From: Trichodelitschia bisporula | Taxonomy: Eukaryota > Ascomycota > Dothideomycetes > Phaeotrichales > Phaeotrichaceae | Reading direction: 5' to 3' | DNA: 64,000 nucleotides | Assembly: GCA_010356995.1 (NCBI GenBank) | Contig: ML996692.1 | Span: forward strand, 755,933 to 819,932 | Part shown: piece by piece, positions 46,097 through 57,378 of the stretch | Layout: each line of letters opens with the position of its first letter | Numbering within the stretch: the stretch's first letter is position 1 | Position numbers and translations under genes: made by a program | Notes under the pieces: generated by a model | Told to the model about the DNA's origin: nothing | The model's database searches: none | The model's input: the letters and a program-made list of their open reading frames with translations, nothing else

Positions 46097-46531
46097 TGTG
46101 GCGTGTTGATGGAGTGCGATGCTCTTTGACTTCAGGAAATCTTGCGTCTGGAACGCAAGAATCAGGTCAACAGTTATCACCTTAGTTGTCAGATAGCTCA
46201 ACCACCTTGCTGCGTCGGCGCAAGAGGTCCCTGAAATGAGGAAAAGTCGCGCAGTAGCAAAGTGGGTGAGAGCTCAATTGCGTGAAGGCTTTGTTGTCTT
46301 TGGGAGGCCAAGGTCCAGGATGTTGATGCGCGGAGTTCGCGACGCAAAGACCAACGCGCTTGGAGAAATGGAGCCTGGTCATGTGACTACTCGTATATAG
46401 ACAACCTCACGCCGGAATGCAGAGGCAAATATTCCGTCCCGCATGAAGCAATAGGTTTCTTCTTAAGTGAGAATGGAAAAACGCTCGCTAAACATTACAG
46501 GTTCAATTCCAAGCTCTATGTAGGTGTGCTG
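46097..46531. other. Intergenic, Nup85 promoter
   Basis: 435 bp between the carboxypeptidase 3' end and the Nup85 start, both genes on the minus strand. No RNA gene is seen. Confidence 0.5.
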
Positions 46532-48821
46532 CTATCTAAAGACCACCACTACTATCATCACCGCAAAATGAAGTAACACCAGCCTGCTCCCCGACAACCC
46601 TACTCTCCCCGCCCCCGACTTGCTTGCACTCGGACTCGCACTAGGGCTAGGCTTGCCCGTAGTTGGAGTACTCGTTTCATTCCCCACAACAATATAGTTC
46701 CTGATCTCAGCAACCCCATCCAACACAGAGTTGAGCTGATCATCGGTACAAGAGGAAAGGCTCAGCACATAACATGTCGGCTCGGGTGGCGGTGGGGGCT
46801 CTTGCCTGACGGCTAGCGTGTCCGGCGCCCCCTTCGATGAATAAACGGTCCCGTTGGATACTGCAAGTGTTGATACGGTACCGGTGGCAATGTCGCGGTT
46901 GTTCATAACGCGCATGAAGATATCGTATGCGGCCTCGGGTTGGTAAGCTGGGACTTCGTGACCTGGCCTTTATGTTAGTCTCCACTTCAGCTGGAGGTAA
47001 GTAGACCATACCCGCTTGGAAGACACGAGTGAAGGACAGATTGCCGTATTGTCTAACCATGCCACCAATTTCTCCTCCCTCAGTCTTCATATCGGTATAA
47101 CCAGCGGCCTTGAAATTGGCTGCGCCTTTCCACGGTATGGCAGTGCTCACAGCCTCGCCTCCGTACCAGTTGCAGGCCTGAAATGACTGTCAGCTTCAGG
47201 TTGACCAAGGGCCGGATGGAGTATACATAATCCCGGTCGCCAAATACGAGTGCAACTTTGATACCCGCATCAAGAACTTTGGCGAGATCCTCAAGGTATC
47301 CACCTCGGGCATAGTCTCCCGTTTCTTGAAAAGCGCTGTAAACACTTTGCAAGGCGTCTGAATAGTTGACTGGTACTCCCAAGGCGCTTTGGACCCAATG
47401 CTGCGAGAGGAAGCCCAACATATATGGTGGTGGGAAAGGGTCTGAGAAAAAGAGTGAGTACGGCTCAACGAGCGCCAGTGATTGACATACCGGCAGCAGG
47501 CGCTGCGATGTCGTAGTAGTTCTTGCCCGAAAGTTTTATATACGGGAGTTCCACGGCATCTTGACAATAGTCACTCGCATCACTGCATGCCTTGTTCACC
47601 TCCTCATTCCCGCCTTGATTCGTAGGATCCTTCTCTGCGGCTAGGCGTTGGCAGGTTTTGATCTTGTCAGCGCACCCCCCTGGTTTCGTAAAGTCGTCCA
47701 TGGATTCCTTGTAGATGGTTTCGTTGATAGCCTCGATGCCGTAAGTGTTGTTGAAAGCCATTAATGGGTAGGACGGCTCCTGGGTCATTATGTCAATGCA
47801 ACCGTTGATTATTCCCAGCGTATCCAGGTGGATAGGGTGGTACTCGCTGGCATTTCCCTTGAGGGTACCGCTGGCAAGTTTCTCATTCTGTGTTTGGAAG
47901 AATGCGGTAAACTCAGGGCCATACCGTCCACCGTAGCTCTCGGTCCAGATGGAGACTCTATCATCGTTTGGCTTGTAGTCAGGAAACTCCTGGAAGAAAA
48001 CTTGAGCGAAGTGCCAGAGAGCTCGAGCTGCATTCGCTGTACTGTTGACGGTTGAGCTGGCGTCGTTGCTGGACAGCGTTCCGACGAGGAAGGTGGCGTT
48101 TTGCGTTGGAACCTTGCCGCCCGCAAATTCTTGCGTCGACACAGATCCGCTGGCGTTGTCAACAGTTCCATTGACCAGTTCGTCATAGCTGAATCCGGTT
48201 TGCACGGGTTGGTCGATATATCTACAAGGTCAGATTGATGCAGCGTCCGGCGAGCGCAAGGAGAACTCACAGCATGTTAACCTCCCGGTTCCACGACCAG
48301 GGGTTCAGTGTCGTCGAATTCGAATCATCCTTGACTTTGCACGGCCCATTCTCCTGCAACAATCCTATCATGGATGAAGAGCCCGGCCCCCCTGGACATC
48401 GTAATCAGTATCAGCATGCAGCCAAGGCGGGAGCACCTGTCGATCTTCAAACACCAAGACTTACCGTTCATCCATATCGAGAGTGGGGCGTTTGCTGGAT
48501 CTTTGCGTGACTCAAAGAACCAAAAGAAGGTGTTGATGGTGAAGTTTTGTTCCGTCTGTACGTCGTCTAACGTGCCTGCGGGGAGTTTGACGTAGCCGGA
48601 GAAGGACTTGACCCCGTCTGTTGTCTCGCAGATGTTGGGCTTCGGGTCCCGGTTATGCTAGGCCTCACCAAAACTTGGGACAGACACACCTCTTTGTATG
48701 AGAGTGAGATGCCGCTCACCACTCTTGAGTTGACCGTCTGAACATCTTCAGGCTGAGGTGGGAAGTATTGCGCCACCACAAGGCTACTTAGCAGCGCCAA
48801 GGAAGCCACAGCCTTCAACAT
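46532..48821 (-). CDS. SCPA: Serine carboxypeptidase S10, GPI-anchored (S1 homolog A type)
   Basis: Secreted acid protease that removes C-terminal residues. Exons in coding order are 48821-48690, 48639-48465, 48391-48271, 48221-47491, 47441-47227, 47177-47012 and 46962-46532, giving 656 aa. The signal peptide is [18 protein letters not shown], followed by the conserved YFPPQPE. The S10 landmarks are intact: WMNGGPGSSS oxyanion loop, nucleophile in ESYGG, Asp in GDRDY, His in AGHEVP. Many NxT/S sites occur. The tail is Ser/Pro-rich and ends in a hydrophobic stretch ([15 protein letters not shown]), as in GPI-anchored fungal homologues, so it probably sits on the plasma membrane or wall. The start ATG at 48821 is the only one ahead of the signal peptide. 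Confidence 0.93.
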
Positions 48822-49805
48822 CGTCACCAAGAGGAAGCGGGGTAATGCAAAAAAAATGTTATGAAGAGAAGAAGAATAGGGGATTGCCCCGTATCTTGGG
48901 ATAAACGAGGAAGGACAGACTCAGTCCTCAGTCTCCTTATGAAACGAAGACGATAAGTCCAGAGGCGAGAGGGAGGAAGAAGAGGACGGTGAAAGCAGAC
49001 GCGGAGAAGCAGGCATAAGTGGAGAGTGTTTGTACTGTTAGCCTGGAGAACCTGTGCTACGAGGGTCATGGGCTCAAGCCGTCCTGCGGCGGGTGAGCCA
49101 TAGTGGTGGGAGGAATCTGGACGTGTGAAAGCGGCGGCCCGTTGGAAGGCCAGGGGAATAGAGTGCAGATCCGGCACTTGAGCTCTGCGAAGACCTATTC
49201 TTAGGCGGCGGATATTAGATGTCCGATGATTTCCCATCTAATCATTTGGGATGACGAACAGATGGCCAATTCATATGAAACGGGCAGTTGTGAATAAGGG
49301 CCGGGGGCTCCCCTTGCCGATCTCCGCGCACTCGGAGGCACAGCGGACGTTGGAAATAATCTGCCGTTGCTATGCACAAGGCTCGGCTCGTTGCCGTGGA
49401 CTTATGGATGTGTGGTGTTCATATGCCGTATTAGAATAGCACTGGCAGGCGTAGCTGCTAGCTTTCCATAGCAGAAAACAAGCAGTCATATGGATCAGCG
49501 TCAGATGCGAAGATAGTGTCTATGCCAGCCATAAACAAACACTCCACGATTAGATCTACATGTTAGCGGTAACAGAGTCTATAGCCCTCTGGCCCGCATA
49601 AACGCCCATGCCATGTACATGTAAACATTACCTCTCTCAGACCGTGCGCAGTGAAGCAGGATATCTCAGCAAAATGCCCGCCGCGCCATGCATGCCCATG
49701 CTAACCAGCAAACCTCCGCAACCTATCCCCTTTACCTTAGTCCCATCTATAGTAACTTGACAGTACAATACAAAGAAGAATATGTGCAACTGAAGCAAAG
49801 AAGTT
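48822..49805. other. Intergenic, carboxypeptidase promoter and SYLF 3' flank
   Basis: About 1 kb. No supported gene, RNA or repeat. Confidence 0.45.
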
Positions 49806-51616
49806 TCAAGTCTGGACAGAGCGTCGGGGAGTGCGAGGAGGACTCGGTGGCAGCGGGACCTGCGTGGCGGACAGGGGTCGCTCCTTCCCATCGCTGTTGC
49901 CGTTGCTGTGAACCTGGACGAATCCTCCCAAACCCATCCGGCCGTACTCTTCGCGGATACTGTGCACCTCCTCCTCAGACGTCGCAGACTCTCCCTCCGT
50001 AAGGTCGGGCCCGAAGTTGCCGACCAGAGGTGACGTTGCCTGGTCGGTCATGATAGGTGGCCCCCGAATGCTCTCGGCCGTGATGCGCAGTCCCCCCTTA
50101 CGATCGCGGACCGGATTCCGAGGCGGCAGAGCAGGAGGCGGTGGCGGGCGCTTCTCCACCGTCACCAGGCGCGCCTTGGTGATGACACGCGGCGACGCAG
50201 CCTGCTTGACTTCGTGGATTACGGCTTCTTCGGCGTCGTCATCCGACTCCCAGCCGGTCACGGTGGCAGCTGTCTCTTGTCTCTTCACCCCCGGTTGAGG
50301 GGTACTCGTCTCCGCCTCGTCGACTTCCGGCTCCTCCGTCCCCTTTGTAGCTTCAGTCGCTATGCTCTTCGGGGTGGTGGGGACATCGAAATCAGTCTGC
50401 GTGGCCATATCGACCGAGATAGAATACCGCTCAACAATGCTTGTGACACTTGCGCGCCAGCTGCTGCGGGGGCTTCCGAACCTGCCGTCAATACTCTGAC
50501 GGTTGAATGCTCCAAACACAGGACTTGACGGGCTCGGGTTGAAAATGAACGAGTCGTGGGAAGCGCGGGTCTTTGTCCCCGCTTCTCGAATCTCGACGCC
50601 TTGCTTCTCCAGGGCGAGCACACCATAAGGATCCGGATCTTCCTTTTCGGGCACGCCAAATAAATGACCATCGTCAATCTCGAAATCGCTAGGCGCGAGA
50701 TCCTGTGTGAGCAGACTCTGATTGAGGTTCGTGTCGCCTTGAGCAGCCCGGATCGTCTCGATGAGTGTGTTGATCTCTCTGGGTGGGTGACGAGCCTTCC
50801 CGGCCAGGATATCGCCCACTGAAAGGCGCTCGCCATAGAACTTTTCGTTCTCGTCTGTCCGCTCGATGATGATAGTGCCGTCTACCTGGACTCCAGCGTA
50901 GAAACCGCGAGACTTTAGATACGTGAATATGGGCGCTTGGCGCTTGTGTACCTCACTCTCAAGGACTCCGCCGATCCCAACAGGACCGGCAACTGCGCTG
51001 ATCTCGCCCCCCACTGTACACCGCAGTTGGGAGAACCCCGCAACCGCTTCTGTGGTGTTGAGCACCATGACGCAATCGTAGATGTCGACACCGACTAGGA
51101 ATCCGAGGCCTGCGGTGTGGAGCAGGATGCCAGAAGGCGGCGACCATGATCCGTCGGGCAGGCGAGCTACGATGACGCCGCTACCACCGGCACCTGATAC
51201 CCAGAGACCAGTTCTCATGGTTGTGAAGATGACGAGACCTTTGGCATTTTTTATTACCTGCGAGGTTAGCCGTCTAGTCCCTAACTAGTTAATTGAACAC
51301 ACCTCCATCGGTATCCGCTTCAGAACTTTCTGTTTTTGCTTAGGGCCATCAGCGGGCTGCGTCATTACTTCCTCGTAGAAACCGTCCTCTGCTCAATCGT
51401 TAGCAAGATGCTTGTGACACCTTACACAACCCACTCACTGCAGAAGCTACGGAGAATACGCGCAGCCTTGTCCGATTCCTTATCCATGGTAGTTGGCCAG
51501 AAGGCTTCTGAACCAAGCTTGTTCGAGAGGCGATTCACAGGAGCACCAAGTTTGTCGGCCCATCCCCATACCTTGTCGAAGCCGGCCTTGCCGGAAGTTT
51601 TCGTTTTCGACCACAT
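49806..51616 (-). CDS. SYLF-domain (Ysc84-like) lipid-binding protein with proline-rich tail
   Basis: Exons in coding order are 51616-51439, 51388-51303 and 51257-49806, with introns of 50 and 45 bp, giving 571 aa. Residues from about 20 to 280 form a SYLF/DUF500 domain: NRLSNKLGSEAFWPTTMDKE, KRIPMEVIKNAKGLVIFTTMRTG, WSPPSGILLHTAGLGFLVGVDIYD and TYLKSRGFYAGVQVDGTII. This domain binds phosphoinositides and, in yeast Ysc84, actin at endocytic sites. Unlike Ysc84 there is no C-terminal SH3 domain. Instead there is a 290-residue Ser/Thr/Glu-rich tail with polyproline stretches (RPPPPPALPPR, VPLPPSPPRTPRR) that could be an SH3 ligand. A role in endocytosis or membrane trafficking is inference. Confidence 0.88.
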
Positions 51617-53630
51617 CGTACTCCGCCGGCGTCGCAGCGCAAGCGACGAGCTTTCAAAGGCGTGCCGCGAGCGCGAGAGCGAGAAAAAGGTAGCCGGACC
51701 CAGGCTCAGGACGCGGATCACAAAGGGTCGTTCGCAGGTTTAAAAGTAGCAGGTAGCCGATTGTTGAAACGAGGAAACGGGCAGATGTTCTCTGCACAAC
51801 CCCCGTCGAATCGTGAATCGCAAGCTCCTGGTCTTCGTTACACAGCTTCCCGCTTTTGATATGATGAGCTGGGTGCCTGTCGCGAGAGCAATGGCACGAG
51901 CTATGGAGCTGTTGTACAAGCTGGGAGCTGGGGATGAGGACTGGCTAGTGCGATTGTACGATGTTTGCGGAGAGAAGATTGTGGGTGTGTATGTAGATTG
52001 CGCGTGTCGGTTTCGTGAGACGCAAAGGTTATGATGAGGACGGCTGTAACAGCAGCGAACGTAGGTTCGAGGTCGACGGCGGGGATGCGAAGGCACTTTG
52101 AGTGAGTGATGGGCTGGCAAGGTTCCAGGATGCCTGCAGCTGATGAGCAAGCCGCCGGCGCAGTGCGGAGTTGTGCGGATGAGTCGCTTTCTTTTCGCCC
52201 GGGCGACGTGCGTTGCTTAGAGACCGCACGTCACGTCACTGGCGTTTTTTTTGCCAGAGGGAGGCGGGTGAGAGTGGTGGGGGTGGGATTTTCGGGCGGA
52301 GTGGAGAGGCAGAGCGGACGAGGGCGCGCTGGGGCTGAGAAGGGAACTGGGGATTTGGGGTCGGAAAATGGGGGGACCGCCTATAAGCGGCGAGGGTGGA
52401 GATGTGGGAGAAGAACTGAGTAGGGAGGAGAGGCAGTTGGCTAGGTTTACAAGAGCATCGAGAACTCGAGGCTGGACGACTGAGGGGGAACGGACCCAAG
52501 TTGGAGATGCGCCGATGGGGATGGAGATTCCTTCTTTTGTTTTTGCGGTGAAATCCCGCTGTTTTCACGAGTTCTAGATCTTTGTGGATTGCTCTTTCTG
52601 TTTGCTGTGCGCTGAAGGAGAACTACAGCTGAAGAAGCACATTTGTGATATGTCGTCTTCTACAGTATTACGGACAAACCCTCACATTCTTGATATCTAA
52701 GCTGCGTCGCAGTAATTTCTCACCCACAGACTGCAGATCGTCATAGTCAGCAGCACCGCGCGCTATATCAGTCAGTTCAAGGCAGTCAGATCCATCGACC
52801 TTGGGCCGATCAGCGGCGCAGAAAGTTCGCGACCTCCGAAGTGGAGCTGGGGGGCCGCAGTTGAATAATCAGGGCATACTCAGGGCCCACTTCATGGAAG
52901 CAATCCTTTTTACATCGAGGGATGAGTGCAAGCACCGAGGATCGAGATATTCGTGAAAAATCGAACTGTCTTCCAGTCACTTTTTATCATTTACGACTGG
53001 CGATTGAGAACGGGGCTGACGGCGCTGAGGCTTGCGCGGATGCCGGTGCTTCAGTAGTAATGCTTCAGTAGTAATGCTTCACCCTTTTAAGGTTCGTACT
53101 ACGTACCGTACCGTAGTTGCATGTGAGAGTCTCGGCGCGGCGCGTCGCGGTGCCGCCGGCCCAAGAGATCTCGGCCCCGGTTCCCGGTTCGGCCGAGGCC
53201 GAGGCCCTGCTTCCGGGTGCGCGGCTCTCGCGGCTGTATCCTTGATGCCGTCGCGTTGGGAAGCGCGGTTTGAGGTGGGCTTGTCCGTTACGTTAGTGCT
53301 GAGAGAGGAAGTCGAGGGATGAAGTTGAAGGGTGTTGTATCCGCATGCCGGACGTTAACCTTAGAGGGTGAGGTTGCCGGTTGACCTTCGGCGCACACTA
53401 CAGTACATCAACGGGTCCGGCGACAAAACAAAACAACTGGTTCCGCGAGCACTTGCTTCATCATTGCTGAGCAAGTACTTAAGAAACTAGAACGCCAAAA
53501 GCCAGAAAGCAAGGGATATCAAACTACCACCCCAACCGTATATCCAGCGCCATTCCGTCGCAAACCAGTCATGGAAATCCTCTTCATCCAGCCCCATCCC
53601 ACCCAAACACAGACTCCGTCCCAAACGCTT
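51617..53630. other. Intergenic, 2.0 kb, no gene seen
   Basis: Between the SYLF promoter and the 3' end of the next minus-strand gene. Frames of up to 136 codons lack motifs. It contains a 14-bp tandem repeat at 53047-53081 and ACGTAC-rich DNA just after it. Confidence 0.45.
53047..53081. repeat. 14-bp tandem repeat, 2.5 copies (TGCTTCAGTAGTAA)
   Basis: Two full copies (53047-53060 and 53061-53074) and a half copy, followed at 53097-53116 by CTACGTACCGTACCGTAG. Confidence 0.85.
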
Positions 53631-55460
53631 CTACGATGCCTCAATCTCCTCCACACTCCCTTTGTTATCCCTCACCATCCCCAGTATGCGCTTTACAGCT
53701 ACCTCCTCCCGCCCCCTCACCTCCCCTCTCGCATCCTCCAGCCGCCTCACCCCATCCAGCATGTTCTTGACATGCGCTTCCAGCGGCAGCGCCCTGCGCG
53801 TCCTCCTTTCTCCCCCTTCAATCTGTCCCGCCGGGCCCACCTCTCCCTCGACACTCTCCACGCCCCCCACATCCTCTCGCAGCCCCTCCACCTCCGCCTG
53901 CACCTTCTGCAACTGCAGCAACGCCTCATGCACGCGCGATGTCGCCTCGTTCTTCCCCCGCCCAACCTCTCCCAGTAGCGCAATCTGCGCCTCAGTCCGA
54001 CGCCTATTCGCACGATTCCCCCCAAACTGCGTCCACAGCTGCGCGAGGAGTTCCTCATGCGAGCCCTGGACCTCGATATCGCTGCGGCTCAGCACGGCGG
54101 AGAGCGCATCAAGCCGCGCATCCAGATCGGAGAGCATCCCGAGCAGCGCCTGCGCCTCGAGGATGAGCCCGCCGAGGTGGTCCCCGATTTCCACCGAGTG
54201 GAGGAGGTACTCCTGCCGTAGCCGCTCCTCGATCACGTCCTCCCACCGCCGGCCGACGACCCCGCGCACGCTCTGCACCACCCGCCCGACGACCCCCCGC
54301 TCCGCCTCCGCCTCGTCGATCTCGTTCAGGATGCGCATCGTGTGTTTGTTGACGTACACGACGTGGTCGACGGCGCGGCCGAGGTGGGAGTAGAAGCGCA
54401 CAACTTCGGCGCCGGCCCCGCGGGCCGCGTCCACGAAACCGTCTAGCTCGTGTGCGATCTCGTTGCGTGCCGGGAGCTGGGAGTACCGCACTATGTGGCG
54501 CAGGTCGCGGAGAGAAGACTCGGAGTGCTTCATTATGTATGGGAGGTCGGCATTGGAGTGTGTGGTGCGCAAAATGTCAGCGAGGGCGCCTTGGGCGGTG
54601 GAGAGGGCGGAAAAGGACAGTGATGTCGAAGGAGGGGTGGACGGTGCGCATATTGGTAGATAGGAGGCGAAGGGTAGGCTGCAGGGAGAGAGGATGGGCG
54701 CGGGAATCATGGAGGTCAGGTGTTGGCCCGTTGCGCGGATACCCCAGAGGATAACACCTATGGCAATGACGAGGCTGATAATGGGCTGCAGGTGGCCCAG
54801 GACGGAGCCGGTGATAACCATCATGTACCCAAATGTCTGAGAGATGGTGTTGCGTGCGAGAGGAAGGAAGTAAGGCAGCGGGTTTGGGCCGAAAGTGTCA
54901 TCCTGCGGTTTGTTCTTTGTTGGGCTCCCTTGCTGGGTTTTGCGCGACCGCTTCGCCCGCCCCGAGTCCCAGGCCTCAGGGCTTCGCCCGTAGTCTCTTC
55001 GCGGGGTCTCCTGCGCGCGCACCGGCGTCCCTTGCCTTGACCACGTCTCCAGAGCACGCCGTTGCGCTGGCGATAGCCGCTGTCCTTCCTCGCGCTGGCG
55101 GGAGAACTGAGATGAAATGGAACCGTTGCGTGCGCCGTCAGGCGAGGCGGGCATTATAAAAGCAGACGGCGCAGGCGGCGAGGGGATACGTGTGGTACGC
55201 TGGGAAATCTGCTCGGCCATTTTGTGCATCCTGACGTTGCGTGCATGCGCGTCTCCGTCGGAGTGCTCAGTCTCCATGAAGTCCCAGGACTGGCTCGGGG
55301 GTGGTGCGGCGGTGCGCTGGGCGCTGCGGCGAGTAGGGTAGTTGCGACGCCGGGAGGGAGGCGTGGAGGGCGCATCGCTGGTTTGGAGCTCGTCGTCGGA
55401 GTTGTAATCGTGCCAGGCTGGGACGTAATCGTCGTCGTCGGGTGGGGATGAAGGAGGCAT
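53631..55460 (-). CDS. Unknown fungal membrane and coiled-coil protein, 609 aa
   Basis: A single exon of 609 codons from the ATG at 55460. Residues 1-190 are disordered, acidic at the start (PDDDDYVPAWHDYNSDDE) then Arg/Ser/Pro-rich with basic clusters (RAKRSRKT). Residues about 211-241 form a long hydrophobic region (YMMVITGSVLG, then IISLVIAIGVILWG) able to make one or two membrane helices. Residues 300-600 are helical and heptad-rich, with long Glu/Leu/Arg stretches such as EEVAVKRILGMVRDNKGSVEEIE. I do not recognise the family. The plan (basic disordered N-terminus, one membrane insertion, coiled-coil C-terminus) recalls inner nuclear membrane or organelle-tether proteins, but that is a guess. 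Divergent from mitochondrial ThrRS. Confidence 0.8.
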   Translation of the reverse strand: MPPSSPPDDDDYVPAWHDYNSDDELQTSDAPSTPPSRRRNYPTRRSAQRTAAPPPSQSWDFMETEHSDGDAHARNVRMHKMAEQISQRTTRIPSPPAPSAFIMPASPDGARNGSISSQFSRQREEGQRLSPAQRRALETWSRQGTPVRAQETPRRDYGRSPEAWDSGRAKRSRKTQQGSPTKNKPQDDTFGPNPLPYFLPLARNTISQTFGYMMVITGSVLGHLQPIISLVIAIGVILWGIRATGQHLTSMIPAPILSPCSLPFASYLPICAPSTPPSTSLSFSALSTAQGALADILRTTHSNADLPYIMKHSESSLRDLRHIVRYSQLPARNEIAHELDGFVDAARGAGAEVVRFYSHLGRAVDHVVYVNKHTMRILNEIDEAEAERGVVGRVVQSVRGVVGRRWEDVIEERLRQEYLLHSVEIGDHLGGLILEAQALLGMLSDLDARLDALSAVLSRSDIEVQGSHEELLAQLWTQFGGNRANRRRTEAQIALLGEVGRGKNEATSRVHEALLQLQKVQAEVEGLREDVGGVESVEGEVGPAGQIEGGERRTRRALPLEAHVKNMLDGVRRLEDARGEVRGREEVAVKRILGMVRDNKGSVEEIEAS

Positions 55461-55803
55461 GGTGGACTTTTCGAGAGGAATGCGATGCTGTATTGAATTG
55501 GGGTGGTTCTTGGTGAGAATGTTTAGCAGCAATCAGGTGGCGGCATAGGTAATGTAGGAATATGAAGCTGCCGCTGGATTTGGCGATGCGCTGTCCCTTG
55601 GTGTTGCGGGGAATGAAAGAAGGCTGGTGGCTGGGGGGCGACGGGTGACGTCGCGTGCGGGCGTGGCGCGTGTGAATGCCTGACTCCTAATTGATTTATG
55701 CCTTGTCTCCTTGTTGCCTTTTGATGACTTATTGCCTGACAGCCTTGCAGCCTGTCGTGGTTTCGGTCGTTTTTTCAACACCAAGGCCCGCGACATCACC
55801 ACC
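55461..55803. promoter_or_regulatory. Divergent promoter region, unknown membrane protein - mitochondrial ThrRS
   Basis: 343 bp between start codons on opposite strands. No TATA box is evident. Confidence 0.5.
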
Positions 55804-57378
55804 ATGTCGGGCCCGTTCCGCTTACACACCTTCTATGCCGCGCGCCGTCAGCACCTCTTCCGGCACCATGTCCGCATCGGAACGTCCATCTTTGCGCGGC
55901 CGTGCTCGTGCACAGCGTCACTGGCCGACGACAAGCCGACCAGAACCCAGCCGCTGAGCGATAGCACACCCTCCACGCCGCCCAAACCCCCCGCAGACCA
56001 CCGCGAGCTCGCCACAGCTCAAGGACTCTTCACCACATCTACATACAGTCCGGGCTCGCCGCTCCTCCTCCCCAATGGCGCGGACATGTTCATCAAGCTA
56101 ACGAGCTTCTTGCGGAGCCTCTACCCGCAATTCGGCTTCCGGGAGGTAATAACGCCGACGATATACAAGCAGTCACTCTGGGAACGCTCGGGACACTGGG
56201 TGAACTACGCCGAGGACATGTTCGCGGTGCGGGGACGGGGTGCAACGGGGAGTACGGCCGGGGAGGCGGGCGAAGATGAGGAGTTTGGGCTGAAGCCGAT
56301 GAACTGTCCAGGGCACTGCTTGCTGTTCGCCAGCGAGAAGCGCAGCTACCGCGATCTGCCCGTACGATTTGCCGACTTCAGCCCGCTGCACCGTAATGAG
56401 ATCTCGGGGGCGCTGAGCGGGTTGACGCGCGTCCGCCGCTTCCACCAGGATGATGGGCATATCTTCTGCCGACCCGCGCAGATTGAGGCTGAAATCAAGC
56501 GCACGATGGAGTTTATCCAGCTGGTATACAGCGATGTGTTCGATCTGGGGCCCTACCGCCTCGTTCTCTCCACGCGCCCGACCGATAATTTCATCGGCAC
56601 GATCGCCGAATGGGACGCGGCTGAGGCACAACTGACCCGCGCGCTGGACTCCACCGGCCGTGAATGGACGCTCAATGCTGGTGACGGCGCCTTCTACGGG
56701 CCGAAGATCGACGTGATCCTGCGGGACTCGGACGGCAAGGAGCACCAAACCGCAACCATCCAGCTCGACTTCCAGCTCCCGCAGCGCTTCGGCCTCTCCT
56801 ACACCGCGCCTGCGCCTGAACTCGAAGCTCATGGCGCTGTAGGGCCAGACACAGATCCTGAACTTCTAGCCACCAGCGGCTCTGTCACGCCTGTCATTAT
56901 TCACCGTGCGGTGCTTGGGTCGCTGGAGCGCTTCCTCGCATTGCTGATCGAGCACTACAATGGGCGATACCCGCTGTGGCTCTCGCCGCGACCGATGATC
57001 TTCCTGACCGTTGGGCAGTCCGAAGCGGAACTCGCTGCGCTGCAGCGCGTCGTGGAACAGGTCCCTGGCAACGCGCCTTTCGCCGACGTAGGACGTCGCG
57101 GCGAGGCGCTGCTGCATGTGGAGACGGACACGTCGGCGCGGGGGCTGGGGAAGAAGGTGCACGAGGCGAAGGCTGCGGGGTACAACATCATCGGCGTTGT
57201 TGGGCCGCGGGACGCTGTGAAGGGTACCGTTAGTCTGGAAGTGGGCGGGCGGAATGCGGAGGTGGTGCGGGAGGTGTTGGCGGGGGTGGAAGGGGCGGAG
57301 GCCGTGCGGAATGGGGTACGGATGCCAGTGAATGGGCTGACGAGAGGGCTGGTTGAGGTGGTGGCGCGATATCTCTAG
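55804..57378 (+). CDS. MST1: Threonyl-tRNA synthetase, mitochondrial
   Basis: Charges mitochondrial tRNA-Thr. A single exon of 524 aa from the ATG at 55804, which begins MSGPFRLHTFYAARRQHLFRH, an Arg-rich, acid-poor presequence fit for mitochondrial import. The class II catalytic core has the zinc ligands of ThrRS: Cys in MNCPGHC, His in QDDGHIFC and His in LLIEHY. Motif 2 lies around HRNEISGALSGLTRVRRFHQDDGH, and motif 3 in LGSLERFLALLIEH. GDGAFYGPKID and the anticodon-binding domain follow (PLWLSPRPMIFLTV, then HEAKAAGYNIIGVVGPRDA). There are no TGS or editing domains, as expected for the organellar type and unlike cytosolic ThrRS. Confidence 0.95.
   Translation: MSGPFRLHTFYAARRQHLFRHHVRIGTSIFARPCSCTASLADDKPTRTQPLSDSTPSTPPKPPADHRELATAQGLFTTSTYSPGSPLLLPNGADMFIKLTSFLRSLYPQFGFREVITPTIYKQSLWERSGHWVNYAEDMFAVRGRGATGSTAGEAGEDEEFGLKPMNCPGHCLLFASEKRSYRDLPVRFADFSPLHRNEISGALSGLTRVRRFHQDDGHIFCRPAQIEAEIKRTMEFIQLVYSDVFDLGPYRLVLSTRPTDNFIGTIAEWDAAEAQLTRALDSTGREWTLNAGDGAFYGPKIDVILRDSDGKEHQTATIQLDFQLPQRFGLSYTAPAPELEAHGAVGPDTDPELLATSGSVTPVIIHRAVLGSLERFLALLIEHYNGRYPLWLSPRPMIFLTVGQSEAELAALQRVVEQVPGNAPFADVGRRGEALLHVETDTSARGLGKKVHEAKAAGYNIIGVVGPRDAVKGTVSLEVGGRNAEVVREVLAGVEGAEAVRNGVRMPVNGLTRGLVEVVARYL

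Noticed and set aside
46496-46516. T-arm-like GGTTCAATTCC suggesting a tRNA
   Set aside because: No D-arm, anticodon arm or acceptor stem can be drawn around it.
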